Assembly (NCBI GenBank): GCA_903854335.1
Contig: CAINVY010000010.1
Coordinates: 133,060-197,059 of the forward strand
Source: an uncultured Candidatus Peregrinibacteria bacterium
Lineage (GTDB): Bacteria; Patescibacteriota; Gracilibacteria; Peribacterales; Peribacteraceae
Length of the DNA: 64,000 bases
Direction of reading: 5' to 3'
Shown here: piece by piece, positions 1-7,766 of the stretch
Position numbering within the stretch: the stretch's first letter is position 1
Layout of the letters: every line of letters starts with the position of its first letter
The notes under the pieces: model-generated
The model's input: the letters and a program-made list of their open reading frames with translations, nothing else
Database searches by the model: none
Told to the model about the DNA's origin: nothing
Program-made: the position numbers and the translations under genes

Positions 1-77
1 GCCCGACAACGACCGCAGTTTAGCACACTGCGACCGATACTTTGGATAAGGAAGAAGGCTGCGCTATCCTCGCACCA

Positions 78-722
78 ATGAAGAAGTTCCTCCTCCCGGT
101 ATTCCTGACTGCGTCACTCCTCGCCGCGTGCGCGCCCCTGCCGCTAAGCACGTCCGTTACGCCACCGAAAACCGCTTCGGGAAGCCGGGTACAATCTTCC
201 GCCCCCCTCGCCGCGTCGGGCAGTCTTCTGGAAATCGGCAGCGGCAGCGCAGCCATCACCCTCCTCCTCTTCGACAATCCTTCGTGCGCGTACTGCCGGG
301 AATTCTGGGAACAGGACGTCCCGCGACTGCAGGCGGACTTCATCACTCCCGGCACGCTGCGCCTGGAAGTGGCGACGCTTCCCATGAAGAAGTATCCCGA
401 GAGCGAACAGGAGGCACGCGCACTCTACTGCGCCGCCGTACAGGGGAAGGGCGCACAGATGCACGGGGCGCTCTTCGATCTTCCGCAACACACGGATGCC
501 GCCCTACTGAATGCGGCGACAGCACTGGGCCTCGATGTTCCGACGTTCCGCACCTGCCTCACATCCCCGGAAGCTTCCACCTCCCTGCACGAGCAGCAGG
601 CGCTTGAGAAGAAATGGAAGATCACGCTCGCTCCGACATTGATCCTCGAGGGCGAGAAGAAAGTCGGTCTTCAATCGTACGCAGATCTGCGGGGATGGAT
701 CGAAGTGAAGCTGGAAAAGTAA
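78..722 (+). CDS. DsbA-like thioredoxin-fold lipoprotein
   Basis: Predicted secreted thiol-disulfide oxidoreductase of the DsbA/Thioredoxin_4 type. I chose the ATG at 78 over an upstream ATG at 42 because it places a clean lipoprotein signal peptide (MKKFLLPVFLTASLLAAC) at the N-terminus, with the lipobox cysteine near residue 18. A short Ser/Thr-rich linker follows, then a CAYC redox motif near residues 70-73 after the strand TLLLFDNPS, and a cis-proline-like APT near the C-terminus. The product (214 aa) fits a single DsbA-like domain. It stands alone ahead of the lycopene cyclase genes, with no partner such as DsbB or VKOR nearby. The role (oxidase or isomerase of exported proteins) is inferred from the fold. 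Several exported Cys-containing proteins, such as the last gene of the window, could be substrates. Confidence 0.82.
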   Translation: MKKFLLPVFLTASLLAACAPLPLSTSVTPPKTASGSRVQSSAPLAASGSLLEIGSGSAAITLLLFDNPSCAYCREFWEQDVPRLQADFITPGTLRLEVATLPMKKYPESEQEARALYCAAVQGKGAQMHGALFDLPQHTDAALLNAATALGLDVPTFRTCLTSPEASTSLHEQQALEKKWKITLAPTLILEGEKKVGLQSYADLRGWIEVKLEK

Positions 723-774
723 TCGCCACATCATTTTCCCGCACCTGTTAGGCCAGATTGAAACAAATGATATT

Positions 775-1101
775 ATGGGGCTGGTTATGGCATATGCCTA
801 CATCATCTGGCTTTCCTGTTTCGTGGCACTGCCATTTGTGGCCCTGTGGCTTTTCTTCGGACACACACTGTGCAGACACACAAAGACGATTGCGCTTGCC
901 CCACTGGGAGCGCTCGTCTTCTCCGTCCCCTGGGACATCATCTCTGTTCGGGAACACATTTGGGACTTTCGCACCCCCTTCATAATGGGCGTGTGGCTCT
1001 TCGGGCTTCCTGTGGAAGAATACCTCTTCATCATCCTCGTAACGCTTCTCTTCGCAACCATCTGCGCACTCCTATGGAAACGGTTCGGCCACCCCCTCTA
1101 A
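775..1101 (+). CDS. lycopene cyclase domain protein, first subunit (CrtYc/CarR-type)
   Basis: Small hydrophobic protein (108 aa) with three predicted membrane helices. It carries the motif LPVEEYLF, matching the conserved PxE(E/D/N) signature of the lycopene cyclase domain family (heterodimeric CrtYc/CrtYd of actinobacteria, fused in archaea and fungi). A following gene only 3 nt downstream encodes the matching second domain, so the two probably form a heterodimer in the membrane that cyclises lycopene or a longer acyclic carotenoid. A second in-frame ATG at 787 is possible. No crtE, crtB or crtI is visible in the window, so the substrate supply is unknown. C50 carotenoid cyclases (CrtYe/Yf) share the family, and sequence reading alone cannot tell which ring is formed. 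Confidence 0.75.
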   Translation: MGLVMAYAYIIWLSCFVALPFVALWLFFGHTLCRHTKTIALAPLGALVFSVPWDIISVREHIWDFRTPFIMGVWLFGLPVEEYLFIILVTLLFATICALLWKRFGHPL

Positions 1102-1104
1102 ACG

Positions 1105-1416
1105 ATGTTTGGCAAATACTCGTACCTGGCCTGGATGTTGATCTTCACACTGATACCGATTGGCGTTCTCTGGCTGCGTTATCCGCACGCGCTTTGGAGG
1201 AATCGCCACGTGATCGCCCTCACAGCGTGCATAGCCGTTCTCTACCAACTACTTGTGGATCCCATAGCAGAGAAGTGGCACGCCTGGTTCTTCGACGAAC
1301 GAAGAGTGATGGGGATCTGGATGGGAAACTTCCCCATAGAGAATACGATATTTTTTGCGTTGATCGCCGTGGCCATTTCCTCCTTCGTCGTCAGCCGCCT
1401 CTCGAGAAACAAGTGA
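1105..1416 (+). CDS. lycopene cyclase domain protein, second subunit (CrtYd-type)
   Basis: 103-residue membrane protein with three hydrophobic segments and the motif FPIENTIFF, the PxEN form of the lycopene cyclase domain signature. It starts 3 nt after the first subunit stops, so the pair is almost certainly co-transcribed and translated together. The family is active only as the combination of both domains, which supports reading the two short genes as one enzyme. It converges on the DUF167 gene on the other strand, leaving 25 nt between stops. As with its partner, the cyclised product (beta-carotene-like or C50) cannot be decided here. Confidence 0.75.
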   Translation: MFGKYSYLAWMLIFTLIPIGVLWLRYPHALWRNRHVIALTACIAVLYQLLVDPIAEKWHAWFFDERRVMGIWMGNFPIENTIFFALIAVAISSFVVSRLSRNK

Positions 1417-1441
1417 TGAGTCGAACCATTTGTCTCCAACA

Positions 1442-1708
1442 TCATCGAGAAATCCGCACGACTTTCCGTCGACCGCTCCCCCCGGCGAGAATCTCCACAC
1501 GAGAGGGATGAACTCCGAATTCCTCACCCAGAAATCCGATCAGCGCCGCGTTTGCTCTGCCATCTTCCGCAGGAGCCGCGAGTGCAATCTTCACGCTGCC
1601 ATCCTCGAGGACCGAAACGACTTCCGTGCGACGCGCATTCGGGCGGACACGCAACGAGAAGGAGACGCTCCCCTCCTGTGCCAGTGTCTTACGAAGAGAG
1701 GTCAGCAT
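1442..1708 (-). CDS. DUF167 (YggU) family protein
   Basis: 88-residue protein with the DUF167/YggU fold signature: SVSFSLRVRPNARRTEV at the start, LAAPAEDGRAN in the centre and VEILAGGSGRRKVVRI at the end. The usual family length is 80-100 aa. The ATG at 1706-1708 is chosen because it follows the trmD stop by 2 nt and covers exactly the conserved domain; the open frame upstream of it only shadows trmD. The molecular function of the family is not established. Co-transcription with trmD is likely from the spacing. Confidence 0.85.
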   Translation of the reverse strand: MLTSLRKTLAQEGSVSFSLRVRPNARRTEVVSVLEDGSVKIALAAPAEDGRANAALIGFLGEEFGVHPSRVEILAGGSGRRKVVRISR

Positions 1709-1710
1709 GA

Positions 1711-2388
1711 TTATTGCAGTTGTTCCCTGCGCCACTTCTCGATTTCCTTGTGATTGCCGGAGAGGAGAACGGGTGGGACTTTTCTCCCGCGGAAGACTTC
1801 GGGCCGCGTGTAGTGGGGATACTCCTTCTTGCGATCGAGCGCCTTCGAGAAGCTCTCCTCCGCCGCGGACTCCTCCTTGCCCAGCACTCCCGGGATCTGG
1901 CGCGCCACGGCATCGATCAAAACCATCGCGGGAAGTTCGCCGCCCGTGAGCACGTAGTCGCCGATGGAAATCTCCTCGTCGATCCATCCGTCGCAGATCC
2001 GTTGATCAACTCCCTCGTAGTGTCCGCACAGAAGCAGGAGCCGCTCCTTCTTCGCCAGTTGCTCCACGTGCGTCTGCGTTAATTTTTTTCCCCGAGGAGA
2101 GAAGTAAATTCGCCACGGAGCTTTCTTCGTCTTGTTACTTTTTTTCCCCTTCTTATCTTCTGCCACAATACTCTCCATCGCCGCGACGATGACATCCGCC
2201 CGCATCACCATCCCCGCCCCACCTCCGTACGGGGAGTCATCGACCTGCTTGTACTTCCCCATACCGAACGACCGCAGATCGTGCAGGTGAACCTGCAGCA
2301 AATCATTATCCTGTGCACGCCTGAGGATGCTCTCGGAGAGAGGCCCCGTGAACATGCCGGGGAAGAGTGTCAGAACATCGATGTGCAT
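1711..2388 (-). CDS. trmD: tRNA (guanine-N1-)-methyltransferase TrmD
   Basis: SAM-dependent enzyme that forms m1G37 next to the anticodon of tRNAs reading CNN codons, preventing frameshifts. The 225-aa product begins MHIDVLTLFPGMF and has DDSPYGGGAGMVMR, LLLCGHYEGVDQRI and ISIGDYVLTGGELPAM, which form the trefoil-knot SAM site of TrmD. The length is typical. An insertion rich in Lys (GKKSNKTKK) lies before the knot. It is followed 2 nt later by the DUF167 gene and preceded by korB, separated by about 34 nt on the same strand, so it may be part of a korAB-trmD-DUF167 transcript. Confidence 0.95.
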   Translation of the reverse strand: MHIDVLTLFPGMFTGPLSESILRRAQDNDLLQVHLHDLRSFGMGKYKQVDDSPYGGGAGMVMRADVIVAAMESIVAEDKKGKKSNKTKKAPWRIYFSPRGKKLTQTHVEQLAKKERLLLLCGHYEGVDQRICDGWIDEEISIGDYVLTGGELPAMVLIDAVARQIPGVLGKEESAAEESFSKALDRKKEYPHYTRPEVFRGRKVPPVLLSGNHKEIEKWRREQLQ

Positions 2389-2422
2389 ACGCAGTGTGGT
2401 GGAGAGATTCGATGTCAGCTTC

Positions 2423-3310
2423 TCAAATGAAATCCTCGTAAAAGATCGAAGGATCGATACACCGCACCTCTTCCGTCAGCTGCGTGGCCTTCCCCTGCCT
2501 GGGCACAAGCTCTTCGCAAAAGTTCGGTACATCTTCATTCTGGTAGAGAATACCGGTGGCGATGCGCTTCGACGTATCGGTGGCAAGCTGCCGCGCTTTC
2601 GCAAGATCCTTCGGATCATGCCCCTCTTTGTTCGCGTCGAAACATCGCTCGAGAAGGAAGTCATGCGTCGCGAAATGGTTGTACGTCGGACACGACTGCA
2701 GCACATCCACGAACGCGAAGCCGCGATGCGCAATGGCGGTCTTGAGGATCTGCGTGAGCTGCGGAATGTCGCCGGAGAATCCCCGTGCCACAAACGTCGG
2801 CTCGAGAGAGAAGACGAAATCCATCGACGGCAACGTGCGCTCGGGTATGCCATTGGGACTCACGTTCATCTTCTGCCCTTTCGGCGTAAGCGCGCTGGCC
2901 TGCCCCGTCGTGAGACCGTAGTTCGCATTGTTATGGAGAATGAAGACGATCGGATAGTTCGAGCGGATCGCGTGGACGAGGTGGCCAACCCCCTCCGAGA
3001 AACTCGCCCCGTCTCCGCCGACCGCGATCACCGGCAACTTGTTATTCGCAATCTTCGCGCCCGTCGCGAATGGAATGACCCGTCCGTGCAACCCGTGGAA
3101 GCGGTAGCCGCCGATCTTGTCGGCCATGTTGCCGTGGCACCCGACGTCGAAGCACAACAGCGCCTGCCAGGGATGAATCTTGAGCTCCACGAGCGCGCGC
3201 TTGATCGCCGTCCAGATGCCGTAATCGCCGCAGGCATCGCACCACGTGCACGCCTGGGTCGAAGCGTAATCCTTCATGAGAGGGCCGCTGCTATCGAGGG
3301 GAATACTCAT
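2423..3310 (-). CDS. korB: 2-oxoacid:ferredoxin oxidoreductase, beta subunit
   Basis: Thiamine-pyrophosphate-binding beta subunit of a cytoplasmic 2-oxoacid (2-oxoglutarate-type) ferredoxin oxidoreductase, which oxidatively decarboxylates a 2-oxoacid to an acyl-CoA and reduces ferredoxin. The 295-aa protein shows CTWCDACGDYG near residue 22 (iron-sulfur cysteines), GGDGASFSEG followed by NNANYGLTTGQ (the TPP/Mg motif) and SCPTYN. Its ATG overlaps the stop of the alpha/gamma gene by 4 nt (ATGA), showing translational coupling. The acid used cannot be fixed from sequence; Kor-type architecture with a separate beta subunit and fused gamma-alpha favours 2-oxoglutarate or a broad range. Confidence 0.92.
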   Translation of the reverse strand: MSIPLDSSGPLMKDYASTQACTWCDACGDYGIWTAIKRALVELKIHPWQALLCFDVGCHGNMADKIGGYRFHGLHGRVIPFATGAKIANNKLPVIAVGGDGASFSEGVGHLVHAIRSNYPIVFILHNNANYGLTTGQASALTPKGQKMNVSPNGIPERTLPSMDFVFSLEPTFVARGFSGDIPQLTQILKTAIAHRGFAFVDVLQSCPTYNHFATHDFLLERCFDANKEGHDPKDLAKARQLATDTSKRIATGILYQNEDVPNFCEELVPRQGKATQLTEEVRCIDPSIFYEDFI

Positions 3311-5079
3311 GATGCGGCAACAAACGGGGAGAGGAGATCGATCAATTCATCGTAGAAGAACGGTCGACCGTCAAACTTCAGGATCTTGTCTCGAATTTCG
3401 ACGCCGCTCTCCTGACGCAGGAGCTTCCCGAGTTGACCCTGCGCATTGCCCTCGATGAGGACGACCTTCTTCGCGCTCTTTGCAAACTTGGCAAAGGTAT
3501 CGGTCTTGAGAGGCCAGAGATAGGAGTAGTGGAGGTACCCGATATCCTTTCCCCGGAAACGCTCATCACGGAGAACATCGGCAATTGCTGTCTTGGCACT
3601 CCCCCATCCGACGAGGAGGATTTCCGGATCTATGCTGCCGATCAGCTCTGGCTCGGGCAACGCAGCCTTCAACGCATCGCCTTTGCAAAGACGCTTCGCG
3701 ATTTGCAACCGCGCTCCCTCCGCACTCTCACATGTGGATCCGTCCGGCGCGTGCTCGTCGGCTTGCGCGCAGAATGTCTGCGCCTCGCTGCCGGGAAGCC
3801 ACCGCGGAGAGATGCCGTCCTTCATAGAGGGATCGTAGCGGTCGGTCGACGAAAGTTTCTTGAGCGCCGCCGTATCCGTCACGAGAGCTCCGCGCCGAAT
3901 CGAAACGGTCGAGGCATCGAACGGCTCCTGCGTGTAGAGCCCCTCCATGAGCTGCTTATCCGTGAGGACGATGACGGGAATCTGATACTCCTCGGCAAGA
4001 TTGAACGCCTCAGCGAAGAGCGCAAACGCATCGGCGCTCCCGCTGACGCCGATCACCGCGCGCGGGAATTCTCCGTGCGCCGTGTACACCGTCATGAGGA
4101 GATCTGCCTGAGCGGTCCACGTGGGAAGACCCGTGCCGGGGCCCGGACGCTGCGCGACGACGAACACGACGGGATTCTCGATGATGCCATTCATCGAAAC
4201 CGTTTCGCTCATGAGATCGAAGCCGCCTCCGGATGTCGTCGTAAACGCGCGCGTCCCGGCATACATCGCTCCGGATACCATCTGCGCCGCCGTGATCTCG
4301 TCCTCCGCCTGCTTAATCGCGATGCCGGTCTTGTTCTGCATGTCCGCCATGAACGTGAGGAGAGGCGTAGAAGGCGTCATCGGATAGCCGGCGAAGAATC
4401 GCACGCCCGCCGCGAACGCCCCGAGCCCAAGCGCCTGACTCCCCGTGATGAGGAGACACTCCTTCCATCGATCCTGAGGCAACGGGAGCGAAACCGAGGC
4501 GGGCCCGGCGGGATCCAAAAAACCGAATCCCTCCTCAATACACCGCATGTTCAAATCGAGAAGTTGCGGCTTCTTCTTGAAGCGCTCACCGACGAGCGTC
4601 TTGAGAGAATCCTTCTCCCTTCCCAAAATCGCCCAGACGAATGCGGAGATGAGGACGTTGCCGAGGATCGCCTTCGCCTTCAGTTTCTCCAATATCGCTT
4701 CGACGGGAAGGAAGATGACGCGTACGCGACGCTCACGCAGCGTCTTCTTCTCCTCTTCGGAGAATTCCCACCCCTGTACCGCATGGATGATGACGCCCCC
4801 CTCTTTGAGATCACCGAGATTCTTCTGGAGTCCGTGGTGATTGAGCGTGACAAGAATATCCACTGACCGCTCCGTGCTCCCTATCTCCTCGTGGGAAATA
4901 TCCAACTGATAACTCGCATGACCACCCTTAATGAGCGACGGATACTCGCGGTACCCAAACACACAGTAGCCGCTGCGCTTGAGACCCTTCGCGAGAATCT
5001 CTCCGATGGAGTTGATTCCCTGACCGGAGGCGCCGACGATTTTGAGAGAAACGCGGGGCACAGGGAAATGATGACGCAA
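3307..5079 (-). CDS. korA: 2-oxoacid:ferredoxin oxidoreductase, fused gamma-alpha subunit
   Basis: Partner of the beta subunit encoded just downstream. Residues 10-190 form the gamma domain (KIVGASGQGINSIGEILAKG, with GYREYPSLIKGGHASYQ). From about residue 205 comes the alpha domain, with ITGSQALGLGA, FAGYPMTPSTPLL, IKQAEDEITAAQMVSGAMYA and TTSGGGFDLMSE, which are typical of KorA pyrimidine-binding and substrate regions. The 590-aa size is normal for the fused form. The frame opens with TTG at 5079; a GTG 18 nt further in is the other candidate, and neither has a clear ribosome site. No ferredoxin gene is adjacent. Confidence 0.92.
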   Translation of the reverse strand: MRHHFPVPRVSLKIVGASGQGINSIGEILAKGLKRSGYCVFGYREYPSLIKGGHASYQLDISHEEIGSTERSVDILVTLNHHGLQKNLGDLKEGGVIIHAVQGWEFSEEEKKTLRERRVRVIFLPVEAILEKLKAKAILGNVLISAFVWAILGREKDSLKTLVGERFKKKPQLLDLNMRCIEEGFGFLDPAGPASVSLPLPQDRWKECLLITGSQALGLGAFAAGVRFFAGYPMTPSTPLLTFMADMQNKTGIAIKQAEDEITAAQMVSGAMYAGTRAFTTTSGGGFDLMSETVSMNGIIENPVVFVVAQRPGPGTGLPTWTAQADLLMTVYTAHGEFPRAVIGVSGSADAFALFAEAFNLAEEYQIPVIVLTDKQLMEGLYTQEPFDASTVSIRRGALVTDTAALKKLSSTDRYDPSMKDGISPRWLPGSEAQTFCAQADEHAPDGSTCESAEGARLQIAKRLCKGDALKAALPEPELIGSIDPEILLVGWGSAKTAIADVLRDERFRGKDIGYLHYSYLWPLKTDTFAKFAKSAKKVVLIEGNAQGQLGKLLRQESGVEIRDKILKFDGRPFFYDELIDLLSPFVAAS

Positions 5080-5116
5080 AACGCAGACGGGAGGAAGGGG
5101 TTGGGGAAGGTTCTGA

Positions 5117-5208
5117 GGTTGTAGGTGGTAGGTTGTTAACTTGTAGGCTTATGATCGTCTGAAACTTCCCCTAATAACCTAATAACCTACAAGCTAACAT
5201 ACCTACGA
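5117..5208. repeat. degenerate 7-8 nt tandem repeats in two opposite arms
   Basis: The gap between korA and the glycosyltransferase is made of short tandem units. The left arm (5117-5151) reads GGTTGTA GGTGGTA and similar heptads. The right arm (5170-5208) reads CTAATAAC CTAATAAC CTACAAG and related units. The arms share exact inverted 8-mers (CTTGTAGG/CCTACAAG and ATGATCGT/ACGATCAT), so the transcript could fold. The same style of heptad array recurs at 18371, 19444, 44957 and 47123. Confidence 0.6.
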
Positions 5209-5210
5209 TC

Positions 5211-6179
5211 ATGTCCCAACCCACGGTCAGCATCCTCATGCCGACATTCAATCCCGATCCCGCATTCCTGCGGGCCGCGGTGGCATCCGCGCAGAGCCAG
5301 TCGTATCCGTACTGGACGCTCCTTATCCATGACGACGCTTCCGATACCGATGTCCGAAGTCTTGTTGAACCTTTTCTGCGCGACACGCGTATCCGCTTCG
5401 TTCGAAGCGAGCGGCGACTTGGCATCGGCGGAAATTGGAATGCCTGCCTCACGAGTGTCGAGGGAGCATTCGTGCAGTTCCTCTTCCAAGATGACCTGTG
5501 GTACCGCGAGTACCTGGAGAAGAACGTAAGCATCTTCCGCGGGCACGCGTCGGTGGGATTGGTGAGCTCTTTCCATACGTATAAAGCTGAGGGGAAAGAT
5601 GCGGAGACATTCCTTACGGAAGGAGGATTCGAGCGCGTGCAAGAGGAGCGGCGCAGTCGGATGCGGGCGGGGAATGGGAAAGCGTTTCTGATGCGATGGG
5701 CAGAGGAGGGGCTCTGGCCCAACCTCATCGGTGAGCCGAGCTTCGTCATGCTGCGACTCTCGCTCGTCAAGCGCGTGGGGACGTTTCGGCAGGATATGAG
5801 GCAAGGATTGGATCTCGAGTACTGGGTGCGATGCCTCCTGCACACGGACATCGAAGTGCTGAGGGAATCGCTCGGCATTTTCCGCGTGCATGCCGGAGGA
5901 GCGAGCATGCGCAATGATCGCAGCGGCGAAGGGCTCTTCGACAGGCTCCGTTGTTTCGATGTCCTCCTCTCGCTTCTGTCGGACAGTACGGAGAGGCGAA
6001 GGATCGAACAGGCGCTGCAGGCACAGGTCGATCTCTTGGCGCTCAAATTTCGCAAAAGATTCGATGATGGAAAGCGCGGTGTCGGCGGCTCCTCGGCCTC
6101 CGAGGCACTGCGCTTCTTCGCCAAGCATCCGATTCTTCTCTTCCGGGCGCTGGGCGCGGCGATGTTTACAAAGAAATGA
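5211..6179 (+). CDS. family 2 glycosyltransferase
   Basis: 322-aa GT-A fold glycosyltransferase: TVSILMPTFNPDPAFLRAAV at the N-terminus, LLIHDDASDTDV (nucleotide-binding Asp), and FLFQDDLW in the DxD position. It has no membrane helix except weak hydrophobicity at the C-terminus. It probably transfers a sugar to a surface glycan acceptor in the cytoplasm. It stands alone between korA and a structured intergenic region, about 13 kb from the main glycan locus. The ATG at 5211 sits directly after the repeat arm, with no clear ribosome site. Confidence 0.85.
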   Translation: MSQPTVSILMPTFNPDPAFLRAAVASAQSQSYPYWTLLIHDDASDTDVRSLVEPFLRDTRIRFVRSERRLGIGGNWNACLTSVEGAFVQFLFQDDLWYREYLEKNVSIFRGHASVGLVSSFHTYKAEGKDAETFLTEGGFERVQEERRSRMRAGNGKAFLMRWAEEGLWPNLIGEPSFVMLRLSLVKRVGTFRQDMRQGLDLEYWVRCLLHTDIEVLRESLGIFRVHAGGASMRNDRSGEGLFDRLRCFDVLLSLLSDSTERRRIEQALQAQVDLLALKFRKRFDDGKRGVGGSSASEALRFFAKHPILLFRALGAAMFTKK

Positions 6180-6287
6180 ATTTCTTTCGTGGGGGGTGAG
6201 GATGTGACTCTTGTCCTTCTTTCTCAAGGCGAGAAAACGGATATCGCCTTTCTTTCTCAGGGCAAGAAAGAAAAGCGGAAAGAAAGT

Positions 6288-6309
6288 GCCTGCCTGCCGG
6301 CAGGCAGGC
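6288..6309. repeat. 22-nt perfect palindrome (GCCTGCCTGCC and its complement)
   Basis: A perfect inverted repeat of GCCTGCCTGCC. A shorter relative (CCTGCCTGCCGGCA) occurs at about 57648-57661 next to the tRNA-Thr 3' fragment. It could be a hairpin in RNA or a protein-binding palindrome; neither role can be shown here. Confidence 0.6.
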
Positions 6310-6487
6310 TCGCGCAACAATGCTTCGTGAAATGTTTCCTCTGAAAAACTATTCCACCCCGTGTTGCGCGCTCCGGCTGATGGGTGTGGGTTTTTTCTGT
6401 TTAAGAGAACAGAGAACAACCTTTGCGGTCGCGCGCCGTTGCTTAATCAACGAGAACTAGTTTTTGAAAGTCGAGGCGAGGCTCTGT

Positions 6488-6512
6488 GCCACGGCGTTCG
6501 AAACGCCGTGGC
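6488..6512. repeat. palindrome GCCACGGCGTTCG / AACGCCGTGGC, copy 1
   Basis: A 25-nt palindrome of the form GCCAYGGCGTT...AACGCCRTGGC. Related copies lie at 15209-15234 and 15452-15477. All three are intergenic and each sits inside larger inverted repeats, which suggests a REP-like family. Confidence 0.65.
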
Positions 6513-6606
6513 ATTCCGCCGACGCGACGGCTGCAAAACCTTGGAGCAGCCGGAGCAAAGGCGCAGAGCCAGATGATGAGCTTCGGCGCGCCAGCGTTTT
6601 CTTTCT

Positions 6607-6638
6607 CTCTTTCTTTGTCGCGCCTGACAAAGAAAGAG
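6607..6638. terminator. strong hairpin, possible terminator or RNA structure
   Basis: A perfect 13-bp stem, CTCTTTCTTTGTC with its complement, around a 6-nt loop. It sits about 135 nt before the NIF3-like gene and 430 nt after the glycosyltransferase stop. It is not followed by a T-run on the + strand, so a terminator role is uncertain; on the - strand the sequence after the stem is also only moderately T-rich. Confidence 0.35.
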
Positions 6639-6773
6639 GGGGGTCACATGCAATGAAGATGTTGATTTGAGAAGAAGAGATTGATCAAAACCTGTCAAAA
6701 ACGTTTTGCCCCCGCCTCTCCGCCGTGCTTTACTGAGTTCTCGTCTCAGGAAGAGACATTCCCCACCTCATCT

Positions 6774-7739
6774 ATGAAACTCCGTAAACTCTTCGCCCGC
6801 GCCGTCGAATTGGGCATCGAAGCTGATCCCCGCGGCAAGGAAGCCCTCAAGAAAATGCTCAAGAAACAGAAGGAGAAATTCGAAAAACTCGATGCGAAAG
6901 AGAAGGAGTTCTTCGATGCAGAGCGACTGTGGAATCCTTTCGGTGACTCCCGCATCATCAATGGAACCGGCGAAGAGGAGATCCGCACCCTCGTCATCGG
7001 CATCGATGTTGAGACACCCGAACTCCTCCTCATCGATCACCTACGGGAAATGGGAAGGAAGATCGACGCCGTGATGATCCACCACCCGGAGGGCCGGGCC
7101 CTCGCGGATCTGCAGCAAGTCATGCCCCTCCAGGTCGATGTCCTCATGCAGTCCGGCGTCTCCGTCACGCGCGCCGAAGCGCAGATGCGCCCGCGCATGG
7201 ATCGCATCCGTCGCGCCATCCACGCCGACAACCTCTTCCGCGTGGAACGCACCGCAGAACTCCTCGGCATCCCCGCCTTCAACTGCCACACCATCACCGA
7301 CAACCTCGTCTGGGGTTTCATGGAGAAGACGATCTGCAAGAAAGAGTACGAGAATCTCGATGCGCTCGTGAGCGCGATCCGCGACATCCCCGAGTACACC
7401 GCCTACGCGAAGAAAGGGAATCCGCCTCTCATCGTCAACGGCTCTGGGAGCGGAAGAACCGGGAAAATCGTGGCGTCGGAATTCACCGGCGGCACCAACG
7501 GTCCCGAGGAATTCCTGGAGGAACAATCGCGCGCCGGAGTCGGCACGATCCTCTCGATGCACGTCACGGAGAAGACGCTGGAAGAAGCGAAGAAGCATCA
7601 CGTGAATATGGTGCAGTGCAGCCATATGGCTTCCGATGCGATCGGCATCAACCTCCTCCTCGACAAGCTCATGAAGGAAGAGAAGAAGCTCGACGTCATC
7701 GAAATCGCCGGATTCATCCGCGTAAAGAGGAGCGCCTGA
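6774..7739 (+). CDS. NIF3-like (DUF34) metal-binding protein
   Basis: 321-aa member of the NIF3/DUF34 family, a widely conserved dinuclear-metal protein of unsettled function. Evidence: AVMIHHPEGRAL (metal-binding HH), AFNCHTITDNL, and at the C-terminus GVGTILSMHVTE followed by HHVNMVQCSHMASDAIGINLLLDKL, the second half of the metal site. The ATG at 6774 (MKLRKLFARAVELGIEADP) is preferred over an earlier in-frame ATG at 6681 because the extra 31 residues look non-conserved and lie close to the hairpin at 6607-6638. A Lys/Glu-rich helix (residues 20-50) precedes the domain and looks like a coiled coil. Confidence 0.85.
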   Translation: MKLRKLFARAVELGIEADPRGKEALKKMLKKQKEKFEKLDAKEKEFFDAERLWNPFGDSRIINGTGEEEIRTLVIGIDVETPELLLIDHLREMGRKIDAVMIHHPEGRALADLQQVMPLQVDVLMQSGVSVTRAEAQMRPRMDRIRRAIHADNLFRVERTAELLGIPAFNCHTITDNLVWGFMEKTICKKEYENLDALVSAIRDIPEYTAYAKKGNPPLIVNGSGSGRTGKIVASEFTGGTNGPEEFLEEQSRAGVGTILSMHVTEKTLEEAKKHHVNMVQCSHMASDAIGINLLLDKLMKEEKKLDVIEIAGFIRVKRSA

Positions 7740-7766
7740 CGCGCCCCGTCGACTTCCCCCTGCCCC

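Larger units (their letters stand above)
6180..6773. other. gene-free structured intergenic region
   Basis: No convincing coding frame. The stretch holds several inverted repeats: CTTTCTTTCT/AGAAAGAAAAG around 6250-6278, a 22-nt perfect palindrome at 6288-6309, a 25-nt palindrome at 6488-6512 nested inside GGCTCTG...CAGAGCC (6479-6563), and a 13-bp perfect stem at 6607-6638. Short frames here are Arg/Ser-rich and lack any recognisable domain, so I treat them as noise. Confidence 0.6.

Noticed and set aside
2327-3355. Long + strand open frame opposite korB
   Set aside because: Arg/Glu-rich antisense shadow of korB and trmD; no domain, and the opposite strand has clear TPP-enzyme motifs.
6447-6698. 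83-codon - strand frame in the repeat-rich gap
   Set aside because: Runs through palindromes and hairpins with Arg/Ser-rich content; looks like translated repeat.
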